Below are positions 17,141-25,047 of a stretch of 64,000 nucleotides of DNA, in pieces. Source of the stretch: an uncultured Sutterella sp. (GTDB lineage Bacteria > Pseudomonadota > Gammaproteobacteria > Burkholderiales > Burkholderiaceae_F); contig CALEAW010000069.1 of the NCBI GenBank assembly GCA_937943605.1, positions 1 to 64,000 of the forward strand. The letters are read 5' to 3'. The position numbers and the translations under genes are program-made. Under the pieces are notes generated by a model. It saw only the letters and a program-made list of their open reading frames with translations. It made no database searches and was not told the origin of the DNA. Numbering within the stretch: the first letter of the stretch is position 1; the number at the start of each line of letters is the position of its first letter.

Positions 17141-17746
17141 TTATCGATAAATACGAGGACGATTCGTTCTAGCGCGAGCGGCCAAACGACGATTATTGCC
17201 ACCCAACTGAGCATCCCTCATGCCTAACTCTCGACGAAGCTTTGCAATTTCTTGTGCAAGCTCATCCACCGAAGGCCCCGCATGATATCTCTTAGTAAAG
17301 GTCTTGGGCTCTTCCCACTTGTACATCGGCTCAGCTGTTGTAGAGCTATCTCCCCAACCGTAGAAATCTGCGATTTCATCGCTAGTGCCAGCCGAAGCCA
17401 TTTTGTTCACAGACTCTTCTATTTCTTTCAAGCTGTCCTGCGCTTGGGATACCGCATCTTTTGTATCAACCGAAACAGATTGAACCTCTTTTTCGATTGA
17501 GGACGCGGACTTCTCAACCGTAGACTTCACATCGTTGGCGAGAGCCTTGGCCTCATCCTGAATCCGTTTGAGTTCTGCGAGTTCCGTCTCTCGGTTGATG
17601 TCGGATTTGACCTGTGCAACAAAACGCTGCGCTTTTCCAATCCATTCCCCCGCTGTACGAGCTACTGTCGGCAGTCGTTCTGGCCCAAGTACCACAAGGG
17701 CAATCGTCCCGATAACCAACATCTCACTGAAACCGAAGTCAAACAT
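17141..17746 (-). CDS. tatB: Sec-independent translocase component TatB
   Basis: TatB, 201 residues: an N-terminal membrane helix (MFDFGFSEMLVIGTIALVVLG) with the conserved Glu8, the LGPERLP hinge at about 20-26, an amphipathic helix, and a long charged, probably disordered tail with coiled-coil character to ~130. It forms the signal-peptide receptor with TatC. Placed between tatA and tatC. The tail is variable in this family and carries no recognised motif. Confidence 0.94.
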   Translation of the reverse strand: MFDFGFSEMLVIGTIALVVLGPERLPTVARTAGEWIGKAQRFVAQVKSDINRETELAELKRIQDEAKALANDVKSTVEKSASSIEKEVQSVSVDTKDAVSQAQDSLKEIEESVNKMASAGTSDEIADFYGWGDSSTTAEPMYKWEEPKTFTKRYHAGPSVDELAQEIAKLRRELGMRDAQLGGNNRRLAARARTNRPRIYR

Positions 17747-17867
17747 GTTTATCCTTGTCTTTCACTAAAGAGCCGCGGTCAGCCCCAAAGACTGCCGCGG
17801 CCGTTAGCTTAAGCATCATACGCTCACTATCTTCACTTGATCTCTATACGATCAAGATCTGAACAGA

Positions 17868-18089
17868 TTAAGAGGCGTTCGTCTTATCCTTGGCTTCCAC
17901 ATCAACGGTGCTAGCCTTATCTTGGGCAATTTCCTTCTTAGGCGCTTCTTCGCCTTCCTTCATGCCATCCTTAAAGCCCTTGATCGCACCACCAAGGTCC
18001 TTACCCATATTCTTAAGCTTGCCCGTACCAAAAACCAGCACAACAATGACCAAAACGATCAACCAGTGCCAAATAGAAAGGGAACCCAT
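17868..18089 (-). CDS. tatA: Sec-independent translocase component TatA
   Basis: TatA, 73 residues: one membrane helix (SIWHWLIVLVIVVLV), the conserved FGTGKLKN hinge, an amphipathic helix with GGAIKGFKDGM, and an acidic/basic tail. It oligomerises to form the Tat transport path. Smaller than TatB and lacking its N-terminal Glu/Pro features, so the two are readily told apart. 15 bp after hit; 121 bp before tatB. Confidence 0.95.
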   Translation of the reverse strand: MGSLSIWHWLIVLVIVVLVFGTGKLKNMGKDLGGAIKGFKDGMKEGEEAPKKEIAQDKASTVDVEAKDKTNAS

Positions 18090-18104
18090 TTTTCTCTCCT
18101 GAGA

Positions 18105-18446
18105 TTATTTCGTCCAAGGCTGAGGACCGCCAAGAACATGAATGTGTAAATGATCAACTTCCTGACCGCCATCGCGACCAGTGTTGATAATGACGCGGAA
18201 GCCGTTCTTTGCACCTTCCTGCAATGCTAACGTACGCGTTAATCCGAGCATTTTACCCAAAAGCGCAGAATCTTCAGGCTCAGCCTGAGCTAAAGACTGA
18301 ATATGTTTTTTCGGGATAATCAGAAAATGAATCGGCGCCTTCGGATTGATGTCTCGGAAAGCAAGTACTTCCTCATCTTCATACACCTTGGATGCGGGGA
18401 TTTCTCCACGTGCGATCCGGCAAAACAGACAATCGTCAAGTTGCAT
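18105..18446 (-). CDS. hit: HIT-family nucleotide-binding hydrolase
   Basis: Histidine-triad protein of 113 residues. The active-site triad is HLHIHVLGG near the C-terminus and the N-terminal CLFCRIARGEIPAS is typical of HINT-type proteins, which hydrolyse adenosine phosphoramidates; the cellular role is uncertain. Start ATG at 18446 (MQLDDCLFC) has a GAGG site, whereas the longer frame from 18482 adds 12 unlike residues. In Burkholderiales hit sits between the his operon and tatA; here the his operon upstream is reduced to a hisI remnant. Confidence 0.92.
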   Translation of the reverse strand: MQLDDCLFCRIARGEIPASKVYEDEEVLAFRDINPKAPIHFLIIPKKHIQSLAQAEPEDSALLGKMLGLTRTLALQEGAKNGFRVIINTGRDGGQEVDHLHIHVLGGPQPWTK

Positions 18447-18658
18447 GGAAACCTCTATCAAGAGTAATGCTTGCGAACCCATGCTTCATACAAGGATTCA
18501 TTTAAATCACAATACCAATTGTAATGATCAGCGTTATCCTAAGCTTACCATCACCCAAGCTTTTCAGGCGATAAGCCATTATGATGTTTTTTTGATGTTC
18601 ACTATACTTCCTTAGAGTGGTATGAGCATCCTCGCTTAGGTATATCTTCATTTGATCG

Positions 18659-18974
18659 TTATCGATACATATCCTCTGGGGCGCGGATCACAGGCTCAGA
18701 TTCACGCCAACCACCAGAACCAAGCTCACGCCAGAAGCAGCTTGTATGCCCCGTATGGCATGCTACTCCTCCTTGCTGATCAACAAGATACAAAACCGCC
18801 TTTCCATCTGTATCAAGTTGCATGCCTAACACACGTTGCTCATTGCCTGACGACTTGCCTTTACACCAAACCTGACCACGAGATCTAGAGAAGTAAACGA
18901 CGCGTCTCAGCATCCTGCACAATGACGGGTACCAAGCCTTCATCGTTAAAGTGAACTTCATCAATCCAACTCAT
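18659..18974 (-). pseudogene. hisI: hisI pseudogene (phosphoribosyl-AMP cyclohydrolase), internal deletion and frameshift
   Basis: The frame starting at ATG 18974 has a good GGAG site and reads MSWIDEVHFNDEGLVPVIVQ then DAET, a normal HisI N-terminus, but hits a stop at about 18885. The rest continues in another frame from about RRVVYFSRSRGQVWCKG through CHTGHTSCFW to the stop at 18659. The ~20 residues normally between (xVLMLAWMNREAL...TLETG) are missing, so a deletion of about 60 nt, not a multiple of three, broke the gene. The metal motif, normally DCDxD, reads DTDGK, a further sign of decay. It lies between murA and hit, where Burkholderiales have hisGDCBHAFIE; none of the other his genes is in this window. 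Confidence 0.88.
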
Positions 18975-19016
18975 TTGCTTCTCCGTTTTGCATAAGCACA
19001 CCTAGCTAACGCTTTT

Positions 19017-20270
19017 TCAAACGTCAACGCGCACAATATCCGCACCTAATTGACGCAACTTATCTTCCATACGCTCATAGCCGCGATCTAGGTGATAAAT
19101 ACGATCAACAGTACTACTCCCTTGTGCCGCTAACGCTGCAATCACCAACGATGCAGATGCACGCAGGTCGGTTGCCATAATCGTAGCACCAGTGAGCTCA
19201 GGCACGCCTTCAACAATTGCAGTATGGCCTTCAATCGTAATATGAGCACCAAGACGCAAAAGTTCCGGCACATGCATGAAACGATTCTCAAAAATCGTTT
19301 CTGTAATATGAGCAGTCCCTGTAGCCAAACAATTCAATGTCATGAACTGCGCCTGCATATCTGTTGGGAACCCTGGGTGGGGTACAGTACGAATTGACAC
19401 AGGCTGAGGACGACCGTCCATGCGCACACGAACCCAATCATTACCAATATCTAGCTGAGCACCACAACGACGTAGTTTATCCAACACAACTTCCATATGA
19501 CCTGGTTGACAATGAGTCACCAAGACGTCGCCCTGCGTCACTACTGATGCAACAAAGAATGAACCAGCCTCAATGCGATCAGCAATTACTGTATGTTCTG
19601 CGCCATGAAGCTGCTTTACCCCTTCAATATAGAGAACAGGTGTTCCCGCCCCCTGAATGCGAGCTCCCATCGCATTAAGACAGTTGCAAAGATCCACGAC
19701 TTCAGGTTCTCGAGCAGCGTTCTCAATCACAGTGCATCCGTCTGCTAACACAGCAGCCATCACCAGGTTTTCTGTACCTGTCACTGTCACCATATCTGTC
19801 ACGATATGTGCACCTGTCAAGCGCGATGATGTCGCGCGCACATATCCATGATCGATCTCAACTTGCGCTCCTAACTGACGAAGGCCACGAATATGCTGAT
19901 CTACTGGGCGGGCGCCAATAGCACACCCCCCGGGCAAACTCACATCCGCACTACCAAAGCGCGCAACCAACGGACACAATGTCAACACTGACGCTCGCAT
20001 CGTCTTGACTAAATCGTAAGGAGCAATCGTGCTCGTCACTGTACTCGCGTTAAGAGTGACATCCGTACCTTCTCGCTGGACTTTAACACCCATGCCAGCT
20101 AGCAACTTTAGCATCGTACGCACATCAGCCAAATCAGGCACGTTATGAAGCACTAAATCATCTGCCGTCAACAAAGAAGCAGCCAAGATAGGTAATGCTG
20201 CATTCTTGGCTCCAGAAGCACGTATTTCGCCGACAAGACGGTGACCGCCATTGATTTTTAGCTGTTGCAT
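19017..20270 (-). CDS. murA: UDP-N-acetylglucosamine 1-carboxyvinyltransferase
   Basis: MurA transfers enolpyruvate from PEP to UDP-GlcNAc, the first committed step of peptidoglycan synthesis and the fosfomycin target. The 417-residue protein has the N-terminal KNAALPILAASLL segment (Lys22, Asn23) and the catalytic Cys116 in PGGCAIGARPVD, so it is of the fosfomycin-sensitive Cys type. Normal length. In Burkholderiales it lies between the mla operon (plus bolA) and hisG; bolA and hisG are both absent here. Confidence 0.97.
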   Translation of the reverse strand: MQQLKINGGHRLVGEIRASGAKNAALPILAASLLTADDLVLHNVPDLADVRTMLKLLAGMGVKVQREGTDVTLNASTVTSTIAPYDLVKTMRASVLTLCPLVARFGSADVSLPGGCAIGARPVDQHIRGLRQLGAQVEIDHGYVRATSSRLTGAHIVTDMVTVTGTENLVMAAVLADGCTVIENAAREPEVVDLCNCLNAMGARIQGAGTPVLYIEGVKQLHGAEHTVIADRIEAGSFFVASVVTQGDVLVTHCQPGHMEVVLDKLRRCGAQLDIGNDWVRVRMDGRPQPVSIRTVPHPGFPTDMQAQFMTLNCLATGTAHITETIFENRFMHVPELLRLGAHITIEGHTAIVEGVPELTGATIMATDLRASASLVIAALAAQGSSTVDRIYHLDRGYERMEDKLRQLGADIVRVDV

Positions 20271-20388
20271 GGTGTTTTTTCGTAAGAAGTTGAGTAAGAG
20301 CGTGACTCTAGTTCAAAAGGTGTTATGCCTTCCGAAAACTAACACAATCACCCCCACAATGGTAGAGTCAATCAAGAATTGACATAGA

Positions 20389-20412
20389 AACGGCGCGGAT
20401 AGCCGCGCCGTT
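20389..20412 (-). terminator. hairpin terminator after mlaB
   Basis: AACGGCGCGG (20389-20398) and CCGCGCCGTT (20403-20412) form a perfect 10-bp stem with a 4-nt loop; only a short T tail follows on the minus strand. Confidence 0.75.
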
Positions 20413-20430
20413 AACATGAATTATTTTATT

Positions 20431-20691
20431 TTAATGAGGTTTAAGTAAAGTCTCCAAACCGTAGAGTTTTACTAGCTCCAGAAACCCTGACGGCACAGAT
20501 AGCAGAGTTAACTCTTTGCCCGTAGCTTTCGCTTGACGATAGACATAGAGTGCCAGTGCCAACACCGTACTATCAACACGAACAACACCTTCAAAATCCA
20601 ACGTGTAATCACCATTACGCGTAGCTTGAATGACTTGTACCTTAGCTTTCGAGGCTTCAACAAAGGTTAAGTGAGATGTATTGAACTTCAT
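20431..20691 (-). CDS. mlaB: phospholipid transport protein MlaB (STAS domain)
   Basis: An 86-residue STAS-domain protein, the cytoplasmic MlaB subunit that stabilises and activates the MlaFE ABC transporter. The conserved STAS loop is VDSTVLALAL near residues 39-48, where Ser/Thr is required in E. coli MlaB. Last gene of the mlaFEDACB operon, 3 bp after mlaC. Sequence alone could be any small STAS protein; position makes MlaB likely. Confidence 0.88.
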   Translation of the reverse strand: MKFNTSHLTFVEASKAKVQVIQATRNGDYTLDFEGVVRVDSTVLALALYVYRQAKATGKELTLLSVPSGFLELVKLYGLETLLKPH

Positions 20692-20694
20692 AGG

Positions 20695-21336
20695 TTACTT
20701 GGTCTTTTGTGCATTAGCATCCACCAAGGCATCAGATTTCTCTTCTAAAAGACGAATCAACCCTGGAATACCATCTTGATTCAATGTGGACGCAAACTGA
20801 GATCGATAGTTTTCAACCATCCAAATACCTTCTACATTGACGTCAACGATCTTCCATTCGCCAACTTTATTACGGTAAATTCGATAATCAAGGCCAATAT
20901 CAGGTTGCCCCTGCGCTTTCAAGAGCGTACGAATCACCATTTCGTCCTTGACCTTGCGATTACGCGTTGGTCGCAATTCACACGTATGATCCTTCACATT
21001 CTTGAGAGCGCCAGAATAAATACGAATCAAAAGCTTTTCAAAACCCGTCATCAAACGTTGGCGCTCTTCTGGTGAAGCTTGACGCCACTTCGGGCCCACA
21101 GTCATGCGAGTCATCATCGTAAAGTCGACACAGGCCATCACACGGTTGTCGACAAGTGCCTGTAAAGCCACTGGGTCACCCGCATGTAACTGAGGATTAG
21201 CTTTTATTTCTTGCAAAATCCCGTTACTCACAGACAAAACCCATTCGAAAGGATCCTGCTCCTGTTTCGCAAACACGGGACACGAAACGAATGCCATGCT
21301 AACAGCAGTTGCTAAAATCAAATCTCGTCTTTGCAT
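20695..21336 (-). CDS. mlaC: periplasmic phospholipid-binding protein MlaC
   Basis: A 213-residue periplasmic carrier that shuttles phospholipids between MlaA at the outer membrane and MlaFEDB at the inner membrane. Signal peptide (MQRRDLILATAVSMAFVSCPVFA) then the Tol-Tol/Ttg2 fold, with the family segments FTMMTRMTVGPKWRQAS and the DYRIYRNKVGEWKIVDVNVEGI strand pair split across the C-terminal half. Its start overlaps the mlaA stop by 1 bp (TAATG), indicating translational coupling. Confidence 0.95.
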   Translation of the reverse strand: MQRRDLILATAVSMAFVSCPVFAKQEQDPFEWVLSVSNGILQEIKANPQLHAGDPVALQALVDNRVMACVDFTMMTRMTVGPKWRQASPEERQRLMTGFEKLLIRIYSGALKNVKDHTCELRPTRNRKVKDEMVIRTLLKAQGQPDIGLDYRIYRNKVGEWKIVDVNVEGIWMVENYRSQFASTLNQDGIPGLIRLLEEKSDALVDANAQKTK

Positions 21337-22130
21337 TATGGTTCCTTTACAGTATTGTTATCAGACGTATCGTCATCATCAAATGAAAGCGGCGTCAAGG
21401 ACTCAAGCTCTTCTTCGCCTGACTGAGTCCCGTCTGCAATAGCATGTCTACGCTGTTGACGATATGCATTTCGTACTGCCACATACTCATCAACAACATT
21501 GGCACGCATATCGTCCAGACCAGCATCCATCATACGCGAGCGTAAATCCACTGCCTCAACCCCTGCATAACTCACGCGCCAATACCAGTCCTCATTCCAG
21601 AGAACGTAAGTCATTGGGTCAGTTGCCGCACTGACCGGCCAACGGAACACATCGCGACCACCCGAAGGGCCGAGCAATGGCAACACAAGATAAGGTCCTT
21701 CCCCCACGCCCCAAACCCCCAAGGTTTGTCCAAAATCTTCAGGCGCTCGCTCCATACCAACCCAGGTAGCGACATCAAAAAGACCACCAATACCCAACGT
21801 TGAATTCAACAAGAAGCGGAAGGTCGATGTTATCCCTTCACTTACTTTTCCCTGTAAGAAATTGTTAAATGCATTATTCGGTTCCCCTAAGTTATCGATA
21901 ACATTAGAAACCCCTTCTCGAGCCTTTTCTGGGACAACCCAACGATAGCCCTTCGTCACCGGCTTCAACACCGCACGATCAAGGCTATCGTTAAAAGCAA
22001 ACATTTGGCGATTAAAGCTTTCGTACGGGTCTTCAGGCGATTGACCTGCATCCGGGGGCACTTGAGCACATCCCGCAAGTAAAGCCATGCTGATCGACGC
22101 GGGTAGCCACTTTTTTAACGAGGGCGTCAT
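21336..22130 (-). CDS. mlaA: outer-membrane lipoprotein MlaA (VacJ)
   Basis: Outer-membrane lipoprotein that removes mislocalised phospholipids from the outer leaflet. The ATG at 22130 has an AAGGAG site and gives a signal peptide with lipobox LLAGC; the upstream GTG at 22154 overlaps the mlaD end and was rejected. Family motifs DPYESFNRQMFAFND, the NNFLQGK segment, the FRFLLNSTLGIGGLFD loop and GPYLVLPLLGPS are all present. The C-terminal ~50 residues are acidic and low complexity. MlaA inside the mla operon is normal for Betaproteobacteria; in E. coli it is elsewhere. Confidence 0.95.
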   Translation of the reverse strand: MTPSLKKWLPASISMALLAGCAQVPPDAGQSPEDPYESFNRQMFAFNDSLDRAVLKPVTKGYRWVVPEKAREGVSNVIDNLGEPNNAFNNFLQGKVSEGITSTFRFLLNSTLGIGGLFDVATWVGMERAPEDFGQTLGVWGVGEGPYLVLPLLGPSGGRDVFRWPVSAATDPMTYVLWNEDWYWRVSYAGVEAVDLRSRMMDAGLDDMRANVVDEYVAVRNAYRQQRRHAIADGTQSGEEELESLTPLSFDDDDTSDNNTVKEP

Positions 22131-22150
22131 TTGCTTCTCCTTATTGTTCG

Positions 22151-22624
22151 TCACTCGTTAGCCGACTTTTCGGCGGTGTTATAGAGAAATTGACTAATCA
22201 ACGATTCCAAAACCACTGCGCTTTGAGTGCGACGAATTTCATCTCCGTTTGCAAGATTCCCCTCATCAGCACCAGGCTCAATACCAATGTATTGCTCGCC
22301 TAACAAACCAGCCGTTAAGATCTTCGCCGAACTATCCGTCGGGAAGGGATAAGCCGCATCAATATCCATGGTCACCACCGCCTGAAAGCTTTGTGGATCA
22401 AAGACGACGGACTGTACACGTCCCACCACCACACCTGCAGACTTCACCGCTGCACGAGGCTTCAATCCACCGATATTGTCAAACGCAGCGGTCACGGTAT
22501 AACTCTTATGACCAAACGTGAAACTACCTAAGTTAGCAGCCTGAAGCGCCATAAAAAGCATGGCGACAAACCCCAACACCACAAAGATCCCTACATAAAA
22601 TTCGAGGGTGCGATTTTTGTCCAT
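22151..22624 (-). CDS. mlaD: phospholipid transport MCE-domain protein MlaD
   Basis: A 157-residue single-span membrane protein: N-terminal helix (about 10-29) followed by one MCE domain (FDNIGGLKPRAAVKSAGVVVG). MlaD hexamers form the periplasmic ring on MlaFE through which lipid passes to or from MlaC. Normal length. Between mlaE and mlaA in the operon. Confidence 0.95.
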   Translation of the reverse strand: MDKNRTLEFYVGIFVVLGFVAMLFMALQAANLGSFTFGHKSYTVTAAFDNIGGLKPRAAVKSAGVVVGRVQSVVFDPQSFQAVVTMDIDAAYPFPTDSSAKILTAGLLGEQYIGIEPGADEGNLANGDEIRRTQSAVVLESLISQFLYNTAEKSANE

Positions 22625-22645
22625 AACCTAAGATCCTTTTTGTTT

Positions 22646-23422
22646 TTAAACTGTGGTGAACATCCACGCCGTCATAATAAAGTCCAAACCAAGCACTAAA
22701 AGTGAAGAAATCACCACGGTACTTGTCGTTGCTCTAGAAACACCATCAGGGGTTGGGCGAGCAACATAACCATGAAAAAGTGCTACAAGAGCAACCGCAA
22801 TCCCGAATACGACACTTTTAATAAAGCCGTTAAAAATATCGTCCCAAATATCCACTGCACTTTGCATTTGGCTCCAGAAAGCGCCACTGTCAGTTCCAAT
22901 CATTTGAACACCGACAAACCAAGCCCCCACAATCCCAACTGCAGAAAAAATCGTAGCTAAGATCGGCATAGAGATGAAGGCTCCTATAAATCTTGGCGCT
23001 AATACACGCTTCACAGGGTCAACCCCCATCATTTCCATAGCGGCCAATTGCTCACCTGCACGCATAAGACCAATTTCGGCCGTTAATGCCGTACCAGCAC
23101 GGCCCGCAAATAAAAGGGCAGTCACAACAGGGCCTAACTCTCTCACTAGAGATAAAGCCACCATCGTTCCTAAAGCCTGCTCACTCCCATAAGTCACCAA
23201 TACGTAATAGCCTTGTAACCCCAACACAAAACCCACGAAAAGACCAGACACAGCAATAATAAGCAGTGAATAGTTCCCTATAAAATGGATTTGCTGAATC
23301 ACAGGAGCCAAACGAGCACCGCTAAGACGCAATAACAAAGTCCAAGCAAAAAGGCCAAAGCGACCAATGCGCCTAAAAATGCTTACGACCAATTGCCCCA
23401 CATTTGTCATCAAACTTCTCAT
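22646..23422 (-). CDS. mlaE: phospholipid ABC transporter permease MlaE
   Basis: Permease subunit (258 residues) of the MlaFEDB phospholipid transporter, with about five to six membrane segments and the family signature ELGPVVTALLFAGRAGTALTAEIG (read as ELGPVVTALL then GRAGTALTAEIG) near residues 94-117. Its start overlaps the mlaF stop by 4 bp (ATGA). Confidence 0.95.
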   Translation of the reverse strand: MRSLMTNVGQLVVSIFRRIGRFGLFAWTLLLRLSGARLAPVIQQIHFIGNYSLLIIAVSGLFVGFVLGLQGYYVLVTYGSEQALGTMVALSLVRELGPVVTALLFAGRAGTALTAEIGLMRAGEQLAAMEMMGVDPVKRVLAPRFIGAFISMPILATIFSAVGIVGAWFVGVQMIGTDSGAFWSQMQSAVDIWDDIFNGFIKSVVFGIAVALVALFHGYVARPTPDGVSRATTSTVVISSLLVLGLDFIMTAWMFTTV

Positions 23423-24219
23423 GCCTTCTCACCTCCGAAATCCTGACCGATCGTAGGCGCAGGATAGTGAAAACGCACAGGTCCATCAGGTAAAGCATGA
23501 ATAAACTGCTTCACAAAAGGTTCTTCCGTATGGCGCAAAACCTCAGGAGTCCCCTCAGCCGCAATACGCCCCGCGTTAATCATATAAACATAGTCTGCAA
23601 TTTCAAACGTTTCAGCCACGTCATGAGTCACAATGATAGATGTCGCTTGCAAGGCATCGTTAAGACGACGAATCAAATTAGCAGTCACACCCATCGAAAT
23701 AGGGTCTAACCCAGCAAAAGGCTCGTCATACATGATGACCGCAGGATCCAAAGCAATGGCACGCGCCAAAGCAACACGACGAGCCATGCCCCCAGAAATC
23801 TCAGACGGCATCAAAGGCGCAGCCCCTCTTAAACCCACGGCATTGAGCTTCATCAACACCAAATCTCGAATCGTTTCTTCATCAAGATTCGTCTGCTCAC
23901 GCATGGGAAATGCTACGTTCTCGAAAACCGATAGATCAGTAAACAACGCTCCAAACTGAAACAACATCCCCATACGACGACGTAGACGATAGAGGCTCTT
24001 TTGATCCCCTGTACACATCTTCTCGCCAGCGATCGTAATCTCACCGCTTTGTGGCGTTAACAAGCCGCCGATTAACTTCAGCAAGGTTGTTTTCCCCATT
24101 CCTGAACCGCCCATAATAGCGACAACTTTACCTGCACCAAAGCGCATGGACACGTTTTGTAGAATGGTTCGCCCCCCATATCCAAATGTCAAATCATCAA
24201 TTTTTACGGTGTATTCCAT
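23419..24219 (-). CDS. mlaF: phospholipid ABC transporter ATPase MlaF
   Basis: ATPase subunit (266 residues) of the Mla transporter. Walker A GGSGMGKT at 37-44, signature SGGMARR at 143-149, and Walker B VIMYDEPFAGLDP near 162-174, followed by VTHDV. The SGGMARR signature is typical of MCE-associated ATPases. First gene of mlaFEDACB; all six are closely spaced or overlapping. Confidence 0.96.
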   Translation of the reverse strand: MEYTVKIDDLTFGYGGRTILQNVSMRFGAGKVVAIMGGSGMGKTTLLKLIGGLLTPQSGEITIAGEKMCTGDQKSLYRLRRRMGMLFQFGALFTDLSVFENVAFPMREQTNLDEETIRDLVLMKLNAVGLRGAAPLMPSEISGGMARRVALARAIALDPAVIMYDEPFAGLDPISMGVTANLIRRLNDALQATSIIVTHDVAETFEIADYVYMINAGRIAAEGTPEVLRHTEEPFVKQFIHALPDGPVRFHYPAPTIGQDFGGEKA

Positions 24220-24243
24220 AGCCCTTTAATCCACTTGGCATCA

Positions 24244-24720
24244 TTAGAGGCCAACACTAGGCGCAAATCGCACCATCCTGCTAATCCCCATTTCTTGTAA
24301 CTCTGGCGCCTCTGGCGGCAACAGCTGAAAAGCTTCTTGTACATTTGGTGGGATCGCCATAGGACGACGTCTCACATAATCTACATACACCCATTCAGTC
24401 GCGCCCACTGTGAGTAGCTCACCTTGACGCATAATCGCATACCTTCTGAGCGATGAAATTCTGCGGATCGTTTGTACCCATGTATAAACGTCCAATTTAT
24501 CCCCGAGCAACGCTGGTTTTAGATACTCAATCCAGTGTTGACGCACGACCCAAGCACAACCTGAAGCCTTAAGCGCCTCAAATGTCTGTCCCCTAGATGC
24601 CGCATGCAACGTTGCAACCTCTTCCATCCAGCGAATATATTCTCGATTATTCACATGACCAAGAATATCAATGGACGAAGCTTCAACTGTTACAGGCAGG
24701 CGATAAATAGGATTTGTCAT
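24244..24720 (-). CDS. acyl-CoA thioesterase, 4HBT hot-dog family
   Basis: A 158-residue single hot-dog domain protein. The 4HBT active-site region is DILGHVNNREYIRWMEE near residues 19-35, with the Asp/Asn motif typical of YbgC/FadM-type acyl-CoA thioesterases. The substrate cannot be told from sequence. GGAG ribosome-binding site before ATG 24720. It lies 24 bp upstream of mlaF on the same strand and may be cotranscribed with the mla operon. Confidence 0.85.
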   Translation of the reverse strand: MTNPIYRLPVTVEASSIDILGHVNNREYIRWMEEVATLHAASRGQTFEALKASGCAWVVRQHWIEYLKPALLGDKLDVYTWVQTIRRISSLRRYAIMRQGELLTVGATEWVYVDYVRRRPMAIPPNVQEAFQLLPPEAPELQEMGISRMVRFAPSVGL

Positions 24721-25047
24721 AATCGCTTTGCTCCAAATGCAAGAAATTATTATCGCGCTTTACGAGAAACCTCAGTACTAGAAAGAGAAAAGCTTCCGTA
24801 TCTTCCTTTTGTTGCACGACTTTTTGCTCTTTTTAGAGTAGCTAAAAAACAACAACTCACGGCCGAGTGATAGTTAACACTTGCAAATCCATACAAAACT
24901 GAGTGTTTATGGCAATCTCTCATACGATTCAACATGTCGTGAATCGGGGTTCTCGACTACAATCGATTCATTTCCCATTATTCATGCGTAGAAAGCAACG
25001 TACGACATACACGTTGTCACTCGCGCTATTTATCACCTAGTCTTCTC
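24721..25047. other. intergenic region, no gene seen
   Basis: The 327-bp divergent region between the thioesterase gene and ponA holds no supported ORF or RNA gene. A TACAAT at 24958-24963 could be a ponA -10, but no good -35 is paired with it. Confidence 0.6.

Noticed and set aside
18502..18651. A 49-codon minus-strand frame between hisI and hit (MKIYLSEDAHTTLRKYSEHQ...)
   Set aside because: It sits where hisE or a small membrane-protein gene lies in relatives, but has no ribosome-binding site and no recognisable HisE features. Most likely non-coding residue of the deleted region.
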